A stretch of 64,000 nt of DNA from Pseudomonas haemolytica (GCF_009659625.1 NZ_VOIW01000011.1:16496-80495); one strand, 5' to 3'; positions 1-7,759 are shown, counted from the first letter of the stretch. Numbers and translations: made by a program. Notes: generated by a model from the sequence alone, not told the origin.

Positions 1-741
1 CGGCACCCGCAAACGACCGTCGATCAGCACACGCAGCGGTGGGCGTGACATGGCCAGGGCAGTGGTTGCTTCATCCAGGCCCAGTTCGGCGGCGCGTACG
101 GTCAGGCGGGCACCATCGGCCAATACCGTGTCGGCACCGGTCAGCACCACACTGGCCTGGGCGCGCAGGCGTTGTACCGCAGCGCGGGCAGCGGGGCCGG
201 TGATCCATTGGCTTTCGCCACTGGCCATCGCCGTGCGGCCGTCCAGGCTCATCGCCAACTTGACCCGCACAAACGGCAGGCCGTGTTCCATGCGCTTGAG
301 GAAACCGGGGTTAAGCGCCCGCGCCTCAGCTTCCAGCACACCGCTGCGCACCTCGATACCGGCCTGGGCCAGGCGCTGCATGCCGCGCCCGGCCACTTCC
401 GGGTTGGGGTCCTGCATGCCTGCGACAACCCGCGCCACGCCGGCCGTCACCAGTGCATCGGCGCAAGGCGGCGTACGGCCATGATGGCTGCACGGCTCAA
501 GAGTGACGTACACCGTCGCGCCCCGGGCCTTGTCGCCAGCGGCGCGCAAGGCGTTCGGCTCGGCATGGGGCTCGCCGGTGCGCTCATGCCAGCCTTCACC
601 GACAATCTGCCCGTCACGCACGATCACGCAGCCAACCCGCGGGTTGGGGTGGGTGGTGTACAGACCCTTGCGCGCCAATTCGAGGGCGCGGGCCATGTAA
701 TGGGCGTCGAGGACCGCCTGTTCAGCGCTAGGTGGGTTCAT
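1..741 (-). CDS. ribD: Riboflavin biosynthesis deaminase/reductase RibD (3' end cut by window edge)
   Basis: RibD catalyses two cytosolic steps of riboflavin synthesis: deamination of the pyrimidine intermediate, then reduction of its ribosyl chain. The frame opens with MNPPSAEQAVLDAHYMARAL and stays open to the window edge, so about 247 residues are visible. The zinc deaminase signature is intact: GEPHAEPNAL supplies the His and catalytic Glu, and PCSHHGRTPPCADAL supplies the two Cys. The start of the reductase domain (VRVKLAMSLDGRTA) follows. The ATG overlaps the nrdR stop in an ATGA arrangement, so the two are co-transcribed and probably translationally coupled. No FMN riboswitch is visible here. 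The C-terminal part of the reductase lies outside the window. Confidence 0.96.
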   Translation of the reverse strand, partial: MNPPSAEQAVLDAHYMARALELARKGLYTTHPNPRVGCVIVRDGQIVGEGWHERTGEPHAEPNALRAAGDKARGATVYVTLEPCSHHGRTPPCADALVTAGVARVVAGMQDPNPEVAGRGMQRLAQAGIEVRSGVLEAEARALNPGFLKRMEHGLPFVRVKLAMSLDGRTAMASGESQWITGPAARAAVQRLRAQASVVLTGADTVLADGARLTVRAAELGLDEATTALAMSRPPLRVLIDGRLRVP

Positions 742-1202
742 TTCTTCACCGGCTCACGGGCCAGGCGGTCGATCTCTTCGCGGAACTCATTGAGGTCCTG
801 GAAGCGTCGATACACCGAGGCAAAACGGATATAGGCGACTTCGTCGAGCTTTTGCAGCTCGCCCATCACCAGCTCACCGACGACCAGGCTCTTGACCTCG
901 CGCTCGCCGGTCGCCCGCAGCTGGTGCTTGATATGCGCCAGCGCCGCTTCCAGGCGCTCGACACTCACCGGGCGTTTTTCCAGGGCGCGCTGCATACCGG
1001 CGCGCAGTTTTTCTTCGTCGAAAGGCTGGCGGCTGCCGTCGGACTTGATCAGACGGGGCAATACCAGTTCGGCGGTTTCGAAGGTGGTGAAACGTTCACC
1101 ACAGGCCAGGCATTCGCGCCGGCGACGCACTTGATCGCCCTCGGCGACCAGACGCGAGTCAATGACCTTGGTGTCGTTGGCACCGCAGAAGGGACAGTGC
1201 AT
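738..1202 (-). CDS. nrdR: Transcriptional repressor NrdR
   Basis: NrdR represses ribonucleotide reductase genes by binding NrdR boxes when its ATP-cone senses dATP/ATP. The 154-residue product has the usual length. A zinc ribbon is formed by C3, C6, C31 and C34 (CPFC...CLAC). The ATP-cone follows from about residue 46, starting VLPRLIKSDGSRQPF. The frame is open upstream to 1265, but the family start is MHCPFCGANDTKV at 1202, so I use that. It is the first gene of an nrdR-ribD pair, an order common in gammaproteobacteria. The 139 bases upstream, shared with the divergent lipoprotein gene, are AT-rich and probably hold both promoters. Confidence 0.97.
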   Translation of the reverse strand: MHCPFCGANDTKVIDSRLVAEGDQVRRRRECLACGERFTTFETAELVLPRLIKSDGSRQPFDEEKLRAGMQRALEKRPVSVERLEAALAHIKHQLRATGEREVKSLVVGELVMGELQKLDEVAYIRFASVYRRFQDLNEFREEIDRLAREPVKK

Positions 1203-1341
1203 GGTTGGCAGGCAACAAAAAATGGGAGGGCCATGGTAGCGCATCCCCGTGGCAAGACAAGCCATAGCCTTTACGGTATATAGGCAGGCTTATATGTTTC
1301 ATATTTTTAAGCCACGGATTTTGTCCTTTCTGGAGCCGTAC

Positions 1342-1797
1342 ATGCAGTTACGACCACTCGTTGTGCTCACCCTGTTCAGTTTTCTGGTCGCCTGCAGCAG
1401 CGAGGCCCCCAAGCCGGCCGCGCCTCAACCGACACCCGCGCAAGAGAAAAAAGTCCCAGGCATTGAAGACCTCGGCTCCCTGCCCGCCTTTCAACGGGAA
1501 ATCAGCGGCAGCCTGACCAACGTGCCCGCCGGCGCCGAAGTCGAAATGGCGCTGCTGGTGATCGACGACCGCTCGCGCCCGCAACAACTGCTCGCCAGCA
1601 GTGTGCTGAGCGGCAACGGCAAGCCCCTGGCCTTCCGCCTGCGTTTCAACCCTGAAGCCTTCCCGGCCGGTGCACGGGTTGAACTGCGCGGTCGCGCCAG
1701 CCAGTCCGGCCAGTTGATCCTGCACCTGCCCGCCGTGCGCGTTACCCAAGCGATCACCCAGAGCACTGGCCCCCTGCAACTCGTCAAGGCGCCATGA
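1342..1797 (+). CDS. YbaY-family lipoprotein
   Basis: A 151-residue predicted lipoprotein. The signal peptide MQLRPLVVLTLFSFLVACSS ends in the lipobox LVAC, so the mature protein starts at the lipidated Cys18. A Pro/Ala-rich linker follows. The globular part (from about residue 50, GSLTNVPAGAEVEMALLVID) resembles the YbaY / YscW-pilotin family of small beta-rich lipoproteins. Those are thought to sit in the outer membrane, and most have no known function. An upstream in-frame ATG exists, but the ATG at 1342 gives a proper signal peptide and follows a CTGGAG ribosome site. The stop overlaps the next gene's ATG, so the two form an operon. Confidence 0.8.
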   Translation: MQLRPLVVLTLFSFLVACSSEAPKPAAPQPTPAQEKKVPGIEDLGSLPAFQREISGSLTNVPAGAEVEMALLVIDDRSRPQQLLASSVLSGNGKPLAFRLRFNPEAFPAGARVELRGRASQSGQLILHLPAVRVTQAITQSTGPLQLVKAP

Positions 1798-2456
1798 CGC
1801 CACCGCTGGGCCTGCAACGTGCCCTGAGCGAGCTGATCGGCGACGCGCAATTGGTGCCCAGCCCGCTGCCGGGCACCGAATTGTCCTTGTGGCTGCTCGA
1901 CGCCGATAATATGGACCGTGCCTTCAGCCAGGAAGAAACCCGGCGCATCCTGCATGAGCCGCCCTACTGGAGTTTTTGCTGGGCCAGCGGCCTGGCGTTG
2001 GCGCGCTACCTGGCGGCGCATCCCGAGTGGGTCGCCGGCAAACGCGTACTGGATTTCGGCGCCGGTTCCGGCGTGGCCGGGATTGCCGCAGTAAAAGCGG
2101 GCGCCCTGGAAGTGGTGGCCTGTGACCTGGACCCGCTGGCCTTGGAGTCTTGCCGTGCGAACGCCGAACTCAACGCGGTGGAGCTTGGCTACTCAGAGGA
2201 CTTCTTCGCCGAAGCCGACCGCTTCGACCTGATCCTGGTGGCCGACGTGCTCTACGACCGCGCCAACCTGCCACTGCTGGATCAATTCCTCACCCGTGGC
2301 CGCGAAGCACTGGTGGCGGATTCGCGAGTGCGGGATTTCCAGCACCCGCATTATCAACGCCTGGAGATACTGGACGCACTGACCCTGCCGGACTTGGCCG
2401 AGCCTTGGGAGTTTCGCAAGGTGAGCCTGTACCATTCGCGGCGCCAGCCCTTATAG
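1794..2456 (+). CDS. Class I SAM-dependent methyltransferase (nicotinamide N-methylase / ETF-beta lysine methyltransferase-like)
   Basis: A 220-residue cytosolic methyltransferase. The SAM-binding motif I is clear (VLDFGAGSGVAGIAAVKAG, about residues 84-102), followed by the acidic motif II region (VVACDLDPLALES) and the motif IV-like DLILVADVLYDR. The layout matches the COG3897 group, which includes lysine methyltransferases acting on proteins. The real substrate cannot be read from the sequence. The start codon lies in an ATGA overlap with the upstream lipoprotein stop. cnoX begins 33 bases downstream, so the three genes look like one transcription unit. The pairing with a thioredoxin-fold chaperone would suit a protein-modifying role, but that is only a guess. 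Confidence 0.82.
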   Translation: MTPPLGLQRALSELIGDAQLVPSPLPGTELSLWLLDADNMDRAFSQEETRRILHEPPYWSFCWASGLALARYLAAHPEWVAGKRVLDFGAGSGVAGIAAVKAGALEVVACDLDPLALESCRANAELNAVELGYSEDFFAEADRFDLILVADVLYDRANLPLLDQFLTRGREALVADSRVRDFQHPHYQRLEILDALTLPDLAEPWEFRKVSLYHSRRQPL

Positions 2457-2489
2457 TTGCCCCCATTCCCGCTTTATTCGAGACGCCCC

Positions 2490-3362
2490 ATGAGTGAGCC
2501 CACGCCGTACATCTTCGATGTCACCACCGCCAACTTCGACCAGGCAGTCATCCAGAACTCCTTCGAAAAGCCTGTACTGGTCGATTTCTGGGCCGAGTGG
2601 TGCGCGCCGTGCAAGGCGCTGATGCCGATGCTGGCGCAGATTGCCGAGAGTTATCAGGGCGAGTTGCTGTTGGCCAAGGTCGATTGCGAGGCCGAACAGG
2701 ACATCGTGGCGCGTTTTGGCATTCAGAGCCTGCCGACGGTGGTGCTGTTTAAGGATGGCCAGCCAGTGGACGGGTTTGCCGGGGCACAACCGGAGTCGGC
2801 GGTGCGGGCGATGCTCGAGCCCCATGTGCAGATGCCGCCACCGGCTGCGGCAGACCCGCTGGAACAGGCTCAGGCGTTGTTCAGCGAAGGGCGTATCAGC
2901 GAAGCCGAAGCGCTGTTGGTGGCGCTATTGGGCGAGGACAATACCAACGCCGCAGCCCTGATCCTGTATGCACGCTGCCTGGCTGAGCGCGGTGAGTTGG
3001 GTGAAGCCCAGACCGTGCTCGACGCGGTGAAGGGCGACGACCACAAGGCCGCCCTGGCCGGGGCCAAGGCGCAAATCACCTTCCTGCGCCAGGCTGCGGA
3101 TTTGCCGGACGCCGCTGAGCTGAAAAGTCGCCTGGCGCAAAACCCGCAGGACGACGAAGCGGCCTATCAGTTGGCGATCCAGCAACTGGCGCGCCAGCAA
3201 TACGACGCGGCATTGGAAGGTTTGCTCAAGTTGTTTATCCGCAACCGCAGCTACAACGAGGGCTTGCCCCACAAGACCTTGCTACAGGTATTCGAACTGC
3301 TGGGCAATGATCACCCGCTGGTTACGGTGTACCGCCGCAAGTTGTTTGCTGCGCTGTACTAA
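2490..3362 (+). CDS. cnoX: Chaperedoxin CnoX (thioredoxin domain plus TPR region)
   Basis: CnoX/YbbN is a cytosolic holdase that protects proteins from hypochlorite damage and passes clients to GroEL and DnaK. The 290-residue product has an N-terminal thioredoxin fold with the active site WCAPC (Cys38 and Cys41). A helical TPR-like C-terminal region follows from about residue 120 (LEQAQALFSEGRISEAEAL). The start chosen, MSEPTPYIFDVT at 2490, is the family start; the frame is open 33 bases further up. Unlike the E. coli protein, which as I recall has a degenerate SxxC motif, the redox CxxC is intact here. The stop overlaps that of the convergent gene at 3359. Confidence 0.93.
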   Translation: MSEPTPYIFDVTTANFDQAVIQNSFEKPVLVDFWAEWCAPCKALMPMLAQIAESYQGELLLAKVDCEAEQDIVARFGIQSLPTVVLFKDGQPVDGFAGAQPESAVRAMLEPHVQMPPPAAADPLEQAQALFSEGRISEAEALLVALLGEDNTNAAALILYARCLAERGELGEAQTVLDAVKGDDHKAALAGAKAQITFLRQAADLPDAAELKSRLAQNPQDDEAAYQLAIQQLARQQYDAALEGLLKLFIRNRSYNEGLPHKTLLQVFELLGNDHPLVTVYRRKLFAALY

Positions 3363-3700
3363 TCACCGATCCAACTGTACAGCGGCGTATCCCCGCCGCT
3401 GCTCACCTTCACCTTGGCGCTATGACGCAAGCGCACCAACAGGCGCTTGCCCGCCCCGGCATCGCCGGCCAACCCTTCCAGTTGATCGAGCAATTCCAGG
3501 CCATTGAGTTGCCCGGCCTTGCGCAGCAAATCCTGGGCGTTCTGCCACAGGTCCTCGCTCTGTTTCACCGGCGCCACGGTTGGCGCGCTTGGCGTTGGGA
3601 CTGCTTGTAGTTGTGCGCCCAGCCGTGCCCAATCGCCGTCGTCCAGCTCCAGGGTCAAGTCCACCGGCAGATCGCCGATGGTTCCACGAATTCGCAACAT
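3359..3700 (-). CDS. Conserved hypothetical protein
   Basis: A 113-residue protein I cannot assign to a characterised family. It has no signal peptide, membrane segment or cysteine. The N-terminal third is strand-like and acidic (MLRIRGTIGDLPVDLTLELD), then comes a Pro/Ala-rich stretch (VPTPSAPTVAPV) and a helical Leu-rich part ending in a basic strand (KRLLVRLRHSAKVKV). It is convergent with cnoX with a 4-base overlap of stops. It is divergent from the Zur-controlled zinc operon, whose palindrome lies 85 bases upstream of its start. Codon use and composition match the neighbours, so it is a native gene. In PAO1 a similar small gene occupies this place (PA4062, from memory). Confidence 0.75.
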   Translation of the reverse strand: MLRIRGTIGDLPVDLTLELDDGDWARLGAQLQAVPTPSAPTVAPVKQSEDLWQNAQDLLRKAGQLNGLELLDQLEGLAGDAGAGKRLLVRLRHSAKVKVSSGGDTPLYSWIGD

Positions 3701-3784
3701 CGTCCTTACTCCTGCATTTTTCTGACGGGCATGCTCCCATGCAGCTTGCGCAACACCAAGCGGGCGGTCAAACTCTCGAGATTA

Positions 3785-3806
3785 TTGTTATAAGATCACA
3801 TAACAA
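3785..3806 (+). promoter_or_regulatory. Zur-type operator upstream of the zinc operon
   Basis: Seven-base perfect arms (TTGTTAT and ATAACAA) flank an 8-base centre. The left part, TGTTATAAGATCACA, differs in one base from the Zur site in front of E. coli znu as I remember it (TGTTATAATATCACA). It ends 23 bases before the ATG of the histidine-rich protein gene. Zur bound here would repress the downstream genes when zinc is plentiful. Confidence 0.8.
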
Positions 3807-3829
3807 AACTTTCATCCTGGAGCTCTCTC

Positions 3830-4429
3830 ATGCGCCGTTTGCTGCTCGCTTTGCCGTTTGCCCTGCTGCCACTGGCTGTCGCTCATGCTCACGAAGACCA
3901 TGACCACGAGCACGGCAGCCTCGGCGCCCATGAACACGGTGTCGGTCGCGTCAATGCCGTACTGGACGGCCAAACCCTGGAGCTGGAGCTGGAAAGCCCG
4001 GCCATGAACCTGGTGGGTTTCGAACATGTGGCCACCAGCGCAGCGGACAAATCCAAGGTCGCCGCCGCGCGCAAACAGCTTGAAAACCCACTGGCCCTGT
4101 TCAACCTGCCCAAGGCCGCCGGTTGCGTGGTCAGCAGCCAGGCGCTCAACAGCCCGCTGTTTGGCGACAAGCCGCAGGCCGATCATGACGAAGACGACCA
4201 CGCCACCGATGGCAAAGGCGCTGCCGCCCACGAACACCATCACGACCATAGCGAGATCCACGCCCACTACCAGTTCACTTGCGCCACGCCGACAGCCCTG
4301 GGCAACCTCGATCTGAGCCAAGTGTTCAAGACCTTCCCAGCTACCCAGAAAATTCAGGTACAACTGATCGGCCCAAGCGGCCAGCAAGGCGTTGACGCAA
4401 CGGCCACCGCAGCCACCCTGAAGTTCTGA
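3830..4429 (+). CDS. Histidine-rich periplasmic zinc-binding protein (ZrgA-like, DUF2796)
   Basis: A 199-residue exported protein. MRRLLLALPFALLPLAVAHA is a Sec signal peptide. The mature part carries two metal-ligand clusters rich in His and Asp: residues 21-37 (HEDHDHEHGSLGAHEHG) and about 119-147 (with HEHHHDH). DUF2796/ZrgA proteins bind zinc in the periplasm, and ZrgA is part of a Zur-regulated uptake system in Vibrio cholerae. It is the first gene of a unit with an ABC ATPase, a permease and a DUF3299 protein, behind a Zur-type palindrome. A ribosome site (GGAG) lies 8 bases before the ATG. The role as zinc scavenger or donor is inferred from family and context. From memory, the PAO1 counterpart is PA4063. 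Confidence 0.87.
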   Translation: MRRLLLALPFALLPLAVAHAHEDHDHEHGSLGAHEHGVGRVNAVLDGQTLELELESPAMNLVGFEHVATSAADKSKVAAARKQLENPLALFNLPKAAGCVVSSQALNSPLFGDKPQADHDEDDHATDGKGAAAHEHHHDHSEIHAHYQFTCATPTALGNLDLSQVFKTFPATQKIQVQLIGPSGQQGVDATATAATLKF

Positions 4430-4435
4430 GTTCAC

Positions 4436-5146
4436 ATGACCCACGCATTGATCGAACTGTCCGACCTGGGCTTCAACTGGCCAGGCCACCCGCAGTTGCT
4501 GGACATCCCCGCGTTCCGCCTGGAGCCCGGGGAAACCCTGTTCCTCAAGGGCCCGAGCGGCAGTGGCAAGACCACGCTGCTGGGGCTGTTGGGGGGCGTG
4601 CAGAAACCCAGCCAAGGCAGCATCCGCCTGCTCGGCCAGGAGTTGACCGAACTCTCGGCCGGCGCCCGTGATCGTTTCCGTGTCGACCACACGGGCTACA
4701 TCTTCCAGCAGTTCAACCTGCTGCCGTTCCTGTCGGTGCGCGAAAACGTCGAGTTGCCCTGCCACTTTTCCAAGCTGCGCGCACAGCGGGCCAAGCATCG
4801 CCATGGCAGTGTCGACCAGGCAGCCGCGACCTTGCTCGCGCACCTGGGCTTGCAGGACAAGGACTTGCTGGAGCGCCGCGCCGACTCGCTGTCCATCGGC
4901 CAGCAACAACGGGTGGCCGCTGCCCGTGCGTTGATCGGCCAACCGGAGCTGGTAATCGCTGACGAACCCACGTCAGCCCTGGACTACGACGCCCGCGAAG
5001 CGTTCATCCAGCTACTGTTCGCTGAATGCCGCGACGCTGGCGCCAGCCTGTTGTTTGTCAGCCATGACCAGAGCCTGGCGTCGCTGTTCGACCGCAACCT
5101 GTCGCTGGCCGAACTCAATCGCGCCGCCACGCCCGCAGAGGTTTGA
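4436..5146 (+). CDS. ABC transporter ATP-binding protein (MacB/LolD type)
   Basis: A 236-residue ATPase with all nucleotide-binding motifs: Walker A GPSGSGKTT (39-47), Q-loop around YIFQQFNLLPF, signature SLSIGQQQ (151-158), Walker B LVIADE (172-177) and the H-loop in LLFVSHDQS. It resembles the LolD/MacB/FtsE group, whose members drive mechanotransmission through FtsX-like permeases rather than moving small solutes through the membrane. It starts 6 bases after the stop of the ZrgA-like gene and ends one base before the permease start, so the genes are translated together. In zinc starvation it would power the partner permease. The substrate is not known; cleaving zinc complexes or remodelling an envelope partner are both possible. 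Confidence 0.92.
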   Translation: MTHALIELSDLGFNWPGHPQLLDIPAFRLEPGETLFLKGPSGSGKTTLLGLLGGVQKPSQGSIRLLGQELTELSAGARDRFRVDHTGYIFQQFNLLPFLSVRENVELPCHFSKLRAQRAKHRHGSVDQAAATLLAHLGLQDKDLLERRADSLSIGQQQRVAAARALIGQPELVIADEPTSALDYDAREAFIQLLFAECRDAGASLLFVSHDQSLASLFDRNLSLAELNRAATPAEV

Positions 5147-5147
5147 G

Positions 5148-6413
5148 ATGTATCTGTTCCGTCTAGCCATGGCCAGCCTGGCTAACCGCCGCTTTACCGC
5201 GATCCTCACGGCCTTCGCTATCGCGCTGTCCGTCTGCTTGTTGCTCGCAGTGGAACGCGTGCGCGTTGAGGCGCGCAACAGTTTCGCCAGCACCATCAGC
5301 GGTACCGACCTGATCGTCGGTGCCCGCTCCGGCTCGGTGAACCTGCTGCTGTACTCGGTGTTCCGCATTGGCAACGCCACCAACAATATCCGTTGGGACA
5401 GCTACGAGCACTTCGCCGCCAGCCCCCAGGTGAAATGGGCGATTCCGATTTCCCTCGGCGACTCCCATCGCGGCTACCGGGTGATGGGCACCAACGAATC
5501 CTATTTCGAGCACTACCAGTACGGGCGCAAGCAAAACCTCGAACTGGCCAGCGGCCGCGCCTTCGCCACCGACCCTTTTGAAGTGGTGCTCGGCGCCGAA
5601 GTCGCCGACGCCCTGCATTACAAGCTCGGCGACAAGCTGGTACTTGCCCACGGCGTGGCGGTGGTCAGCCTGGTCAAGCACGACGACAAACCCTTCACCG
5701 TGGTCGGCATCCTCAAGCGCACCGGCACCCCGATAGACCGCACGCTGCATATCAGCCTGGGCGGCATGGAAGCGATCCATATCGACTGGCACAACGGTGT
5801 GCCGGCCCAGGGCAAAGGCCGCATCAGCGCCGACCAGGCGCGCAATATGGACCTGACCCCGCAAGCCATTACCGCGTTCATGCTTGGCCTGAACAACAAG
5901 ATTTCCACCTTTGCCCTGCAACGGCAGATCAATGAGTTCCGCGGTGAGCCGATGCTGGCGATCCTGCCGGGCGTGGCGTTGCAAGAGCTGTGGAGCATGA
6001 TGGGCACCGCCGAAAAAGCCCTGTTCGTGATCTCGCTGTTCGTGGTGCTGACCGGCTTGATCGGCATGCTCACGGCGATCCTTACCAGCCTCAACGAACG
6101 CCGCCGCGAAATGGCGATCCTGCGTTCGGTGGGTGCACGCCCGTGGCATATCGCGAGCCTGCTGATCTTCGAAGCCTTCGCCCTGGCGTTGTCCGGCGTG
6201 GTGGCGGGCGTGGGTCTGCTGTACGTGTGCATCGCCGCCTCACGGGGTTATTTGCAGGCCAACTACGGACTCGACTTGCCGATGTCGTGGCCGAGCGAAT
6301 ATGAATGGACCCTGCTCGCCGGTATCCTCGCCGCAGCGCTGTTGATGGGCAGCGTGCCTGCATGGCGCGCCTATCGACAATCTTTGGCCGACGGCCTGTC
6401 CATTCGTTTATGA
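5148..6413 (+). CDS. ABC transporter permease, FtsX/MacB-like
   Basis: A 421-residue inner-membrane permease. It has one N-terminal membrane helix (about 15-35, FTAILTAFAIALSVCLLL), a periplasmic domain of about 230 residues, and three C-terminal helices (around ALFVISLFVVLTGLIGMLTA, FALALSGVVAGVGLLYV and LAGILAAALLMGSVPAW). This is the FtsX/MacB-PCD plan. The cytoplasmic coupling stretch NERRREMAILRSVGA, typical of MacB and LolC/E, is present. The frame is open upstream inside the ATPase gene, but the ATG at 5148 matches the family start MYLFRLAMASLANRR. With the ATPase it should form a mechanotransmission pump acting on periplasmic partners, most likely the ZrgA-like and DUF3299 proteins of the same operon. 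Confidence 0.9.
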   Translation: MYLFRLAMASLANRRFTAILTAFAIALSVCLLLAVERVRVEARNSFASTISGTDLIVGARSGSVNLLLYSVFRIGNATNNIRWDSYEHFAASPQVKWAIPISLGDSHRGYRVMGTNESYFEHYQYGRKQNLELASGRAFATDPFEVVLGAEVADALHYKLGDKLVLAHGVAVVSLVKHDDKPFTVVGILKRTGTPIDRTLHISLGGMEAIHIDWHNGVPAQGKGRISADQARNMDLTPQAITAFMLGLNNKISTFALQRQINEFRGEPMLAILPGVALQELWSMMGTAEKALFVISLFVVLTGLIGMLTAILTSLNERRREMAILRSVGARPWHIASLLIFEAFALALSGVVAGVGLLYVCIAASRGYLQANYGLDLPMSWPSEYEWTLLAGILAAALLMGSVPAWRAYRQSLADGLSIRL

Positions 6414-6424
6414 GGAAGCCTTCG

Positions 6425-6946
6425 ATGCGTCGTGCCCTGTTTGCCCTGTTGCTGCTGGTCAGCGTGCCCGTGTGGGCGGATGAGCAGCCCAGGGACTTGT
6501 CCTGGCAAGAGATGATCCCACCGGATGCGCCGCCGGAAATCCCCAATATGAAACCGCTGCACGACCTGTCGAACATGGCCGATGCCTTGTCCGTCGAAGC
6601 GGCGCCTGCGGCCAAGCAGGACCTGCCCAACGCGCCGGTGGTGCAGAGCCTCGACGCAAAGCACATCCGCCTGCCGGGGTATATTGTGCCGCTGGAAGTC
6701 AACGAGGAAGGCCGCACCACCGAGTTTCTGCTGGTACCGTATTTCGGCGCGTGCATCCATGTGCCGCCACCGCCGTCGAACCAGATCGTGCATGTGAAAA
6801 GCGAGGTCGGGGTGAAACTCGATGAGCTGTATCAGCCTTACTGGATCGAAGGCGCGATGCAGGTCAAGCCGTCGTCGAGTGAACTGGCCGACGCTGGTTA
6901 CCAGATGGATGCCGAGAAGATTTACATGTACGAGCTGCAGGAGTAG
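6425..6946 (+). CDS. DUF3299 exported protein of the zinc operon
   Basis: A 173-residue protein with a Sec signal peptide (MRRALFALLLLVSVPVWA). The mature part contains the conserved DUF3299 stretch FLLVPYFGACIHVPPPPSNQ; C110, H112 and H123 are candidate metal ligands. The family has no established biochemical role but often lies next to MacB-like ABC genes. I use the ATG at 6425 because AGGAAG precedes it at good spacing and the signal peptide is canonical. An ATG at 6410 overlaps the permease stop and would add five residues. It is the last gene of the Zur-fronted unit, and the 93 bases to ompW contain a separate promoter element. Confidence 0.85.
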   Translation: MRRALFALLLLVSVPVWADEQPRDLSWQEMIPPDAPPEIPNMKPLHDLSNMADALSVEAAPAAKQDLPNAPVVQSLDAKHIRLPGYIVPLEVNEEGRTTEFLLVPYFGACIHVPPPPSNQIVHVKSEVGVKLDELYQPYWIEGAMQVKPSSSELADAGYQMDAEKIYMYELQE

Positions 6947-6963
6947 CGCTGATCACCCTTTCA

Positions 6964-6977
6964 TTGAGCTGAGTCAA
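6964..6977 (+). promoter_or_regulatory. Anr/Fnr-like box upstream of ompW
   Basis: TTGAGCTGAGTCAA matches the Fnr/Anr consensus TTGAT-N4-ATCAA at 8 of 10 positions, and the two deviating bases are the inner T and A. It lies 62 bases before the ompW start codon, which fits an activator site near -41.5 with transcription starting around 7012. OprG, the P. aeruginosa OmpW homologue, is known to respond to low oxygen, so the site makes biological sense. Confidence 0.6.
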
Positions 6978-7039
6978 CAGACCGAACGGAACGATCTTTA
7001 CCATTGGACGTACAACTTTTAACGTCCTTTGGAGCTCCC

Positions 7040-7738
7040 ATGAACAAGTCTCTGCTCGGCGCGTCCCTCTTCGCGCTCGCCCTCGTCGCCCCGGTCGCAC
7101 ACGCTCACCAAGCGGGCGATATTCTGGTGCGTGCCGGTGCAATCACCGTCAACCCAGAGGCCGACAGCGGCAAAGTCAAGGTTGACCAGGGCCCGTTGGC
7201 CGGCACCAACCTGGGCGGCAAGGCGACCATGAGCAGCGACACGCAACTGGGCTTGAACTTCGCCTACATGATTACCGACCACGTCGGTATCGAATTGCTG
7301 GCGGCCACGCCGTTCGAGCATGACGTGAAGATCAAGAACACTGCGCTCGGCGCCGCCAACGGCAAGCTCGGCTCGCTCAAACACCTGCCGCCGACCCTGA
7401 GCGTCGTGTACTACCCGCTGGACAACAAGTCGGCCTTCCAGCCGTATGTCGGCGCCGGTATCAACTACACCTGGATCTACGATGAACACGTTGGCGGTCG
7501 GGCCGAACAAGCCGGTTTCAGCAACTTCAAGGCCGAGAACTCCTGGGGCTGGGCCGCGCAGATCGGCGCCGACTACATGATCAACGACAAGTGGATGATC
7601 AACGCCCAGGCGCGCTATATCGACATCAGCACCAAAGCGACTGTGGATAACAATGCACTGGGCCAGGGCACTCGGGCCAAGGTCAATGTGGACGTGGATC
7701 CGATGGTTTACATGGTGGGTATCGGTTACAAGTTCTAA
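7040..7738 (+). CDS. ompW: Outer membrane protein OmpW/OprG
   Basis: An eight-stranded outer-membrane beta-barrel of the OmpW family, thought to let small hydrophobic molecules pass into the membrane through a lateral opening. The 232-residue product has a signal peptide (MNKSLLGASLFALALVAPVAHA). The mature part opens with QAGDILVRAGAITVNP, typical for the family. Alternating strands such as HLPPTLSVVYYPLD and FQPYVGAGINYTWIY run to a C-terminal VGIGYKF ending in Phe, the usual BAM signal. The ATG at 7040 has GGAG 6 bases upstream; the frame extends to 7004 without a signal peptide. It follows the zinc operon but has its own Anr-like site. Whether Zur read-through also feeds it is unknown. 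Confidence 0.95.
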   Translation: MNKSLLGASLFALALVAPVAHAHQAGDILVRAGAITVNPEADSGKVKVDQGPLAGTNLGGKATMSSDTQLGLNFAYMITDHVGIELLAATPFEHDVKIKNTALGAANGKLGSLKHLPPTLSVVYYPLDNKSAFQPYVGAGINYTWIYDEHVGGRAEQAGFSNFKAENSWGWAAQIGADYMINDKWMINAQARYIDISTKATVDNNALGQGTRAKVNVDVDPMVYMVGIGYKF

Positions 7739-7759
7739 GCAACATTTCACGACCACTAC

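Noticed and set aside
1..741. FMN riboswitch searched near ribD
   Set aside because: None of the conserved RFN segments is seen; ribD is transcribed here from the nrdR side.
5055..5147. 31-codon N-terminal extension of the zinc-unit permease
   Set aside because: It lies wholly within the ATPase gene in another frame; the ATG at 5148 gives the family N-terminus.
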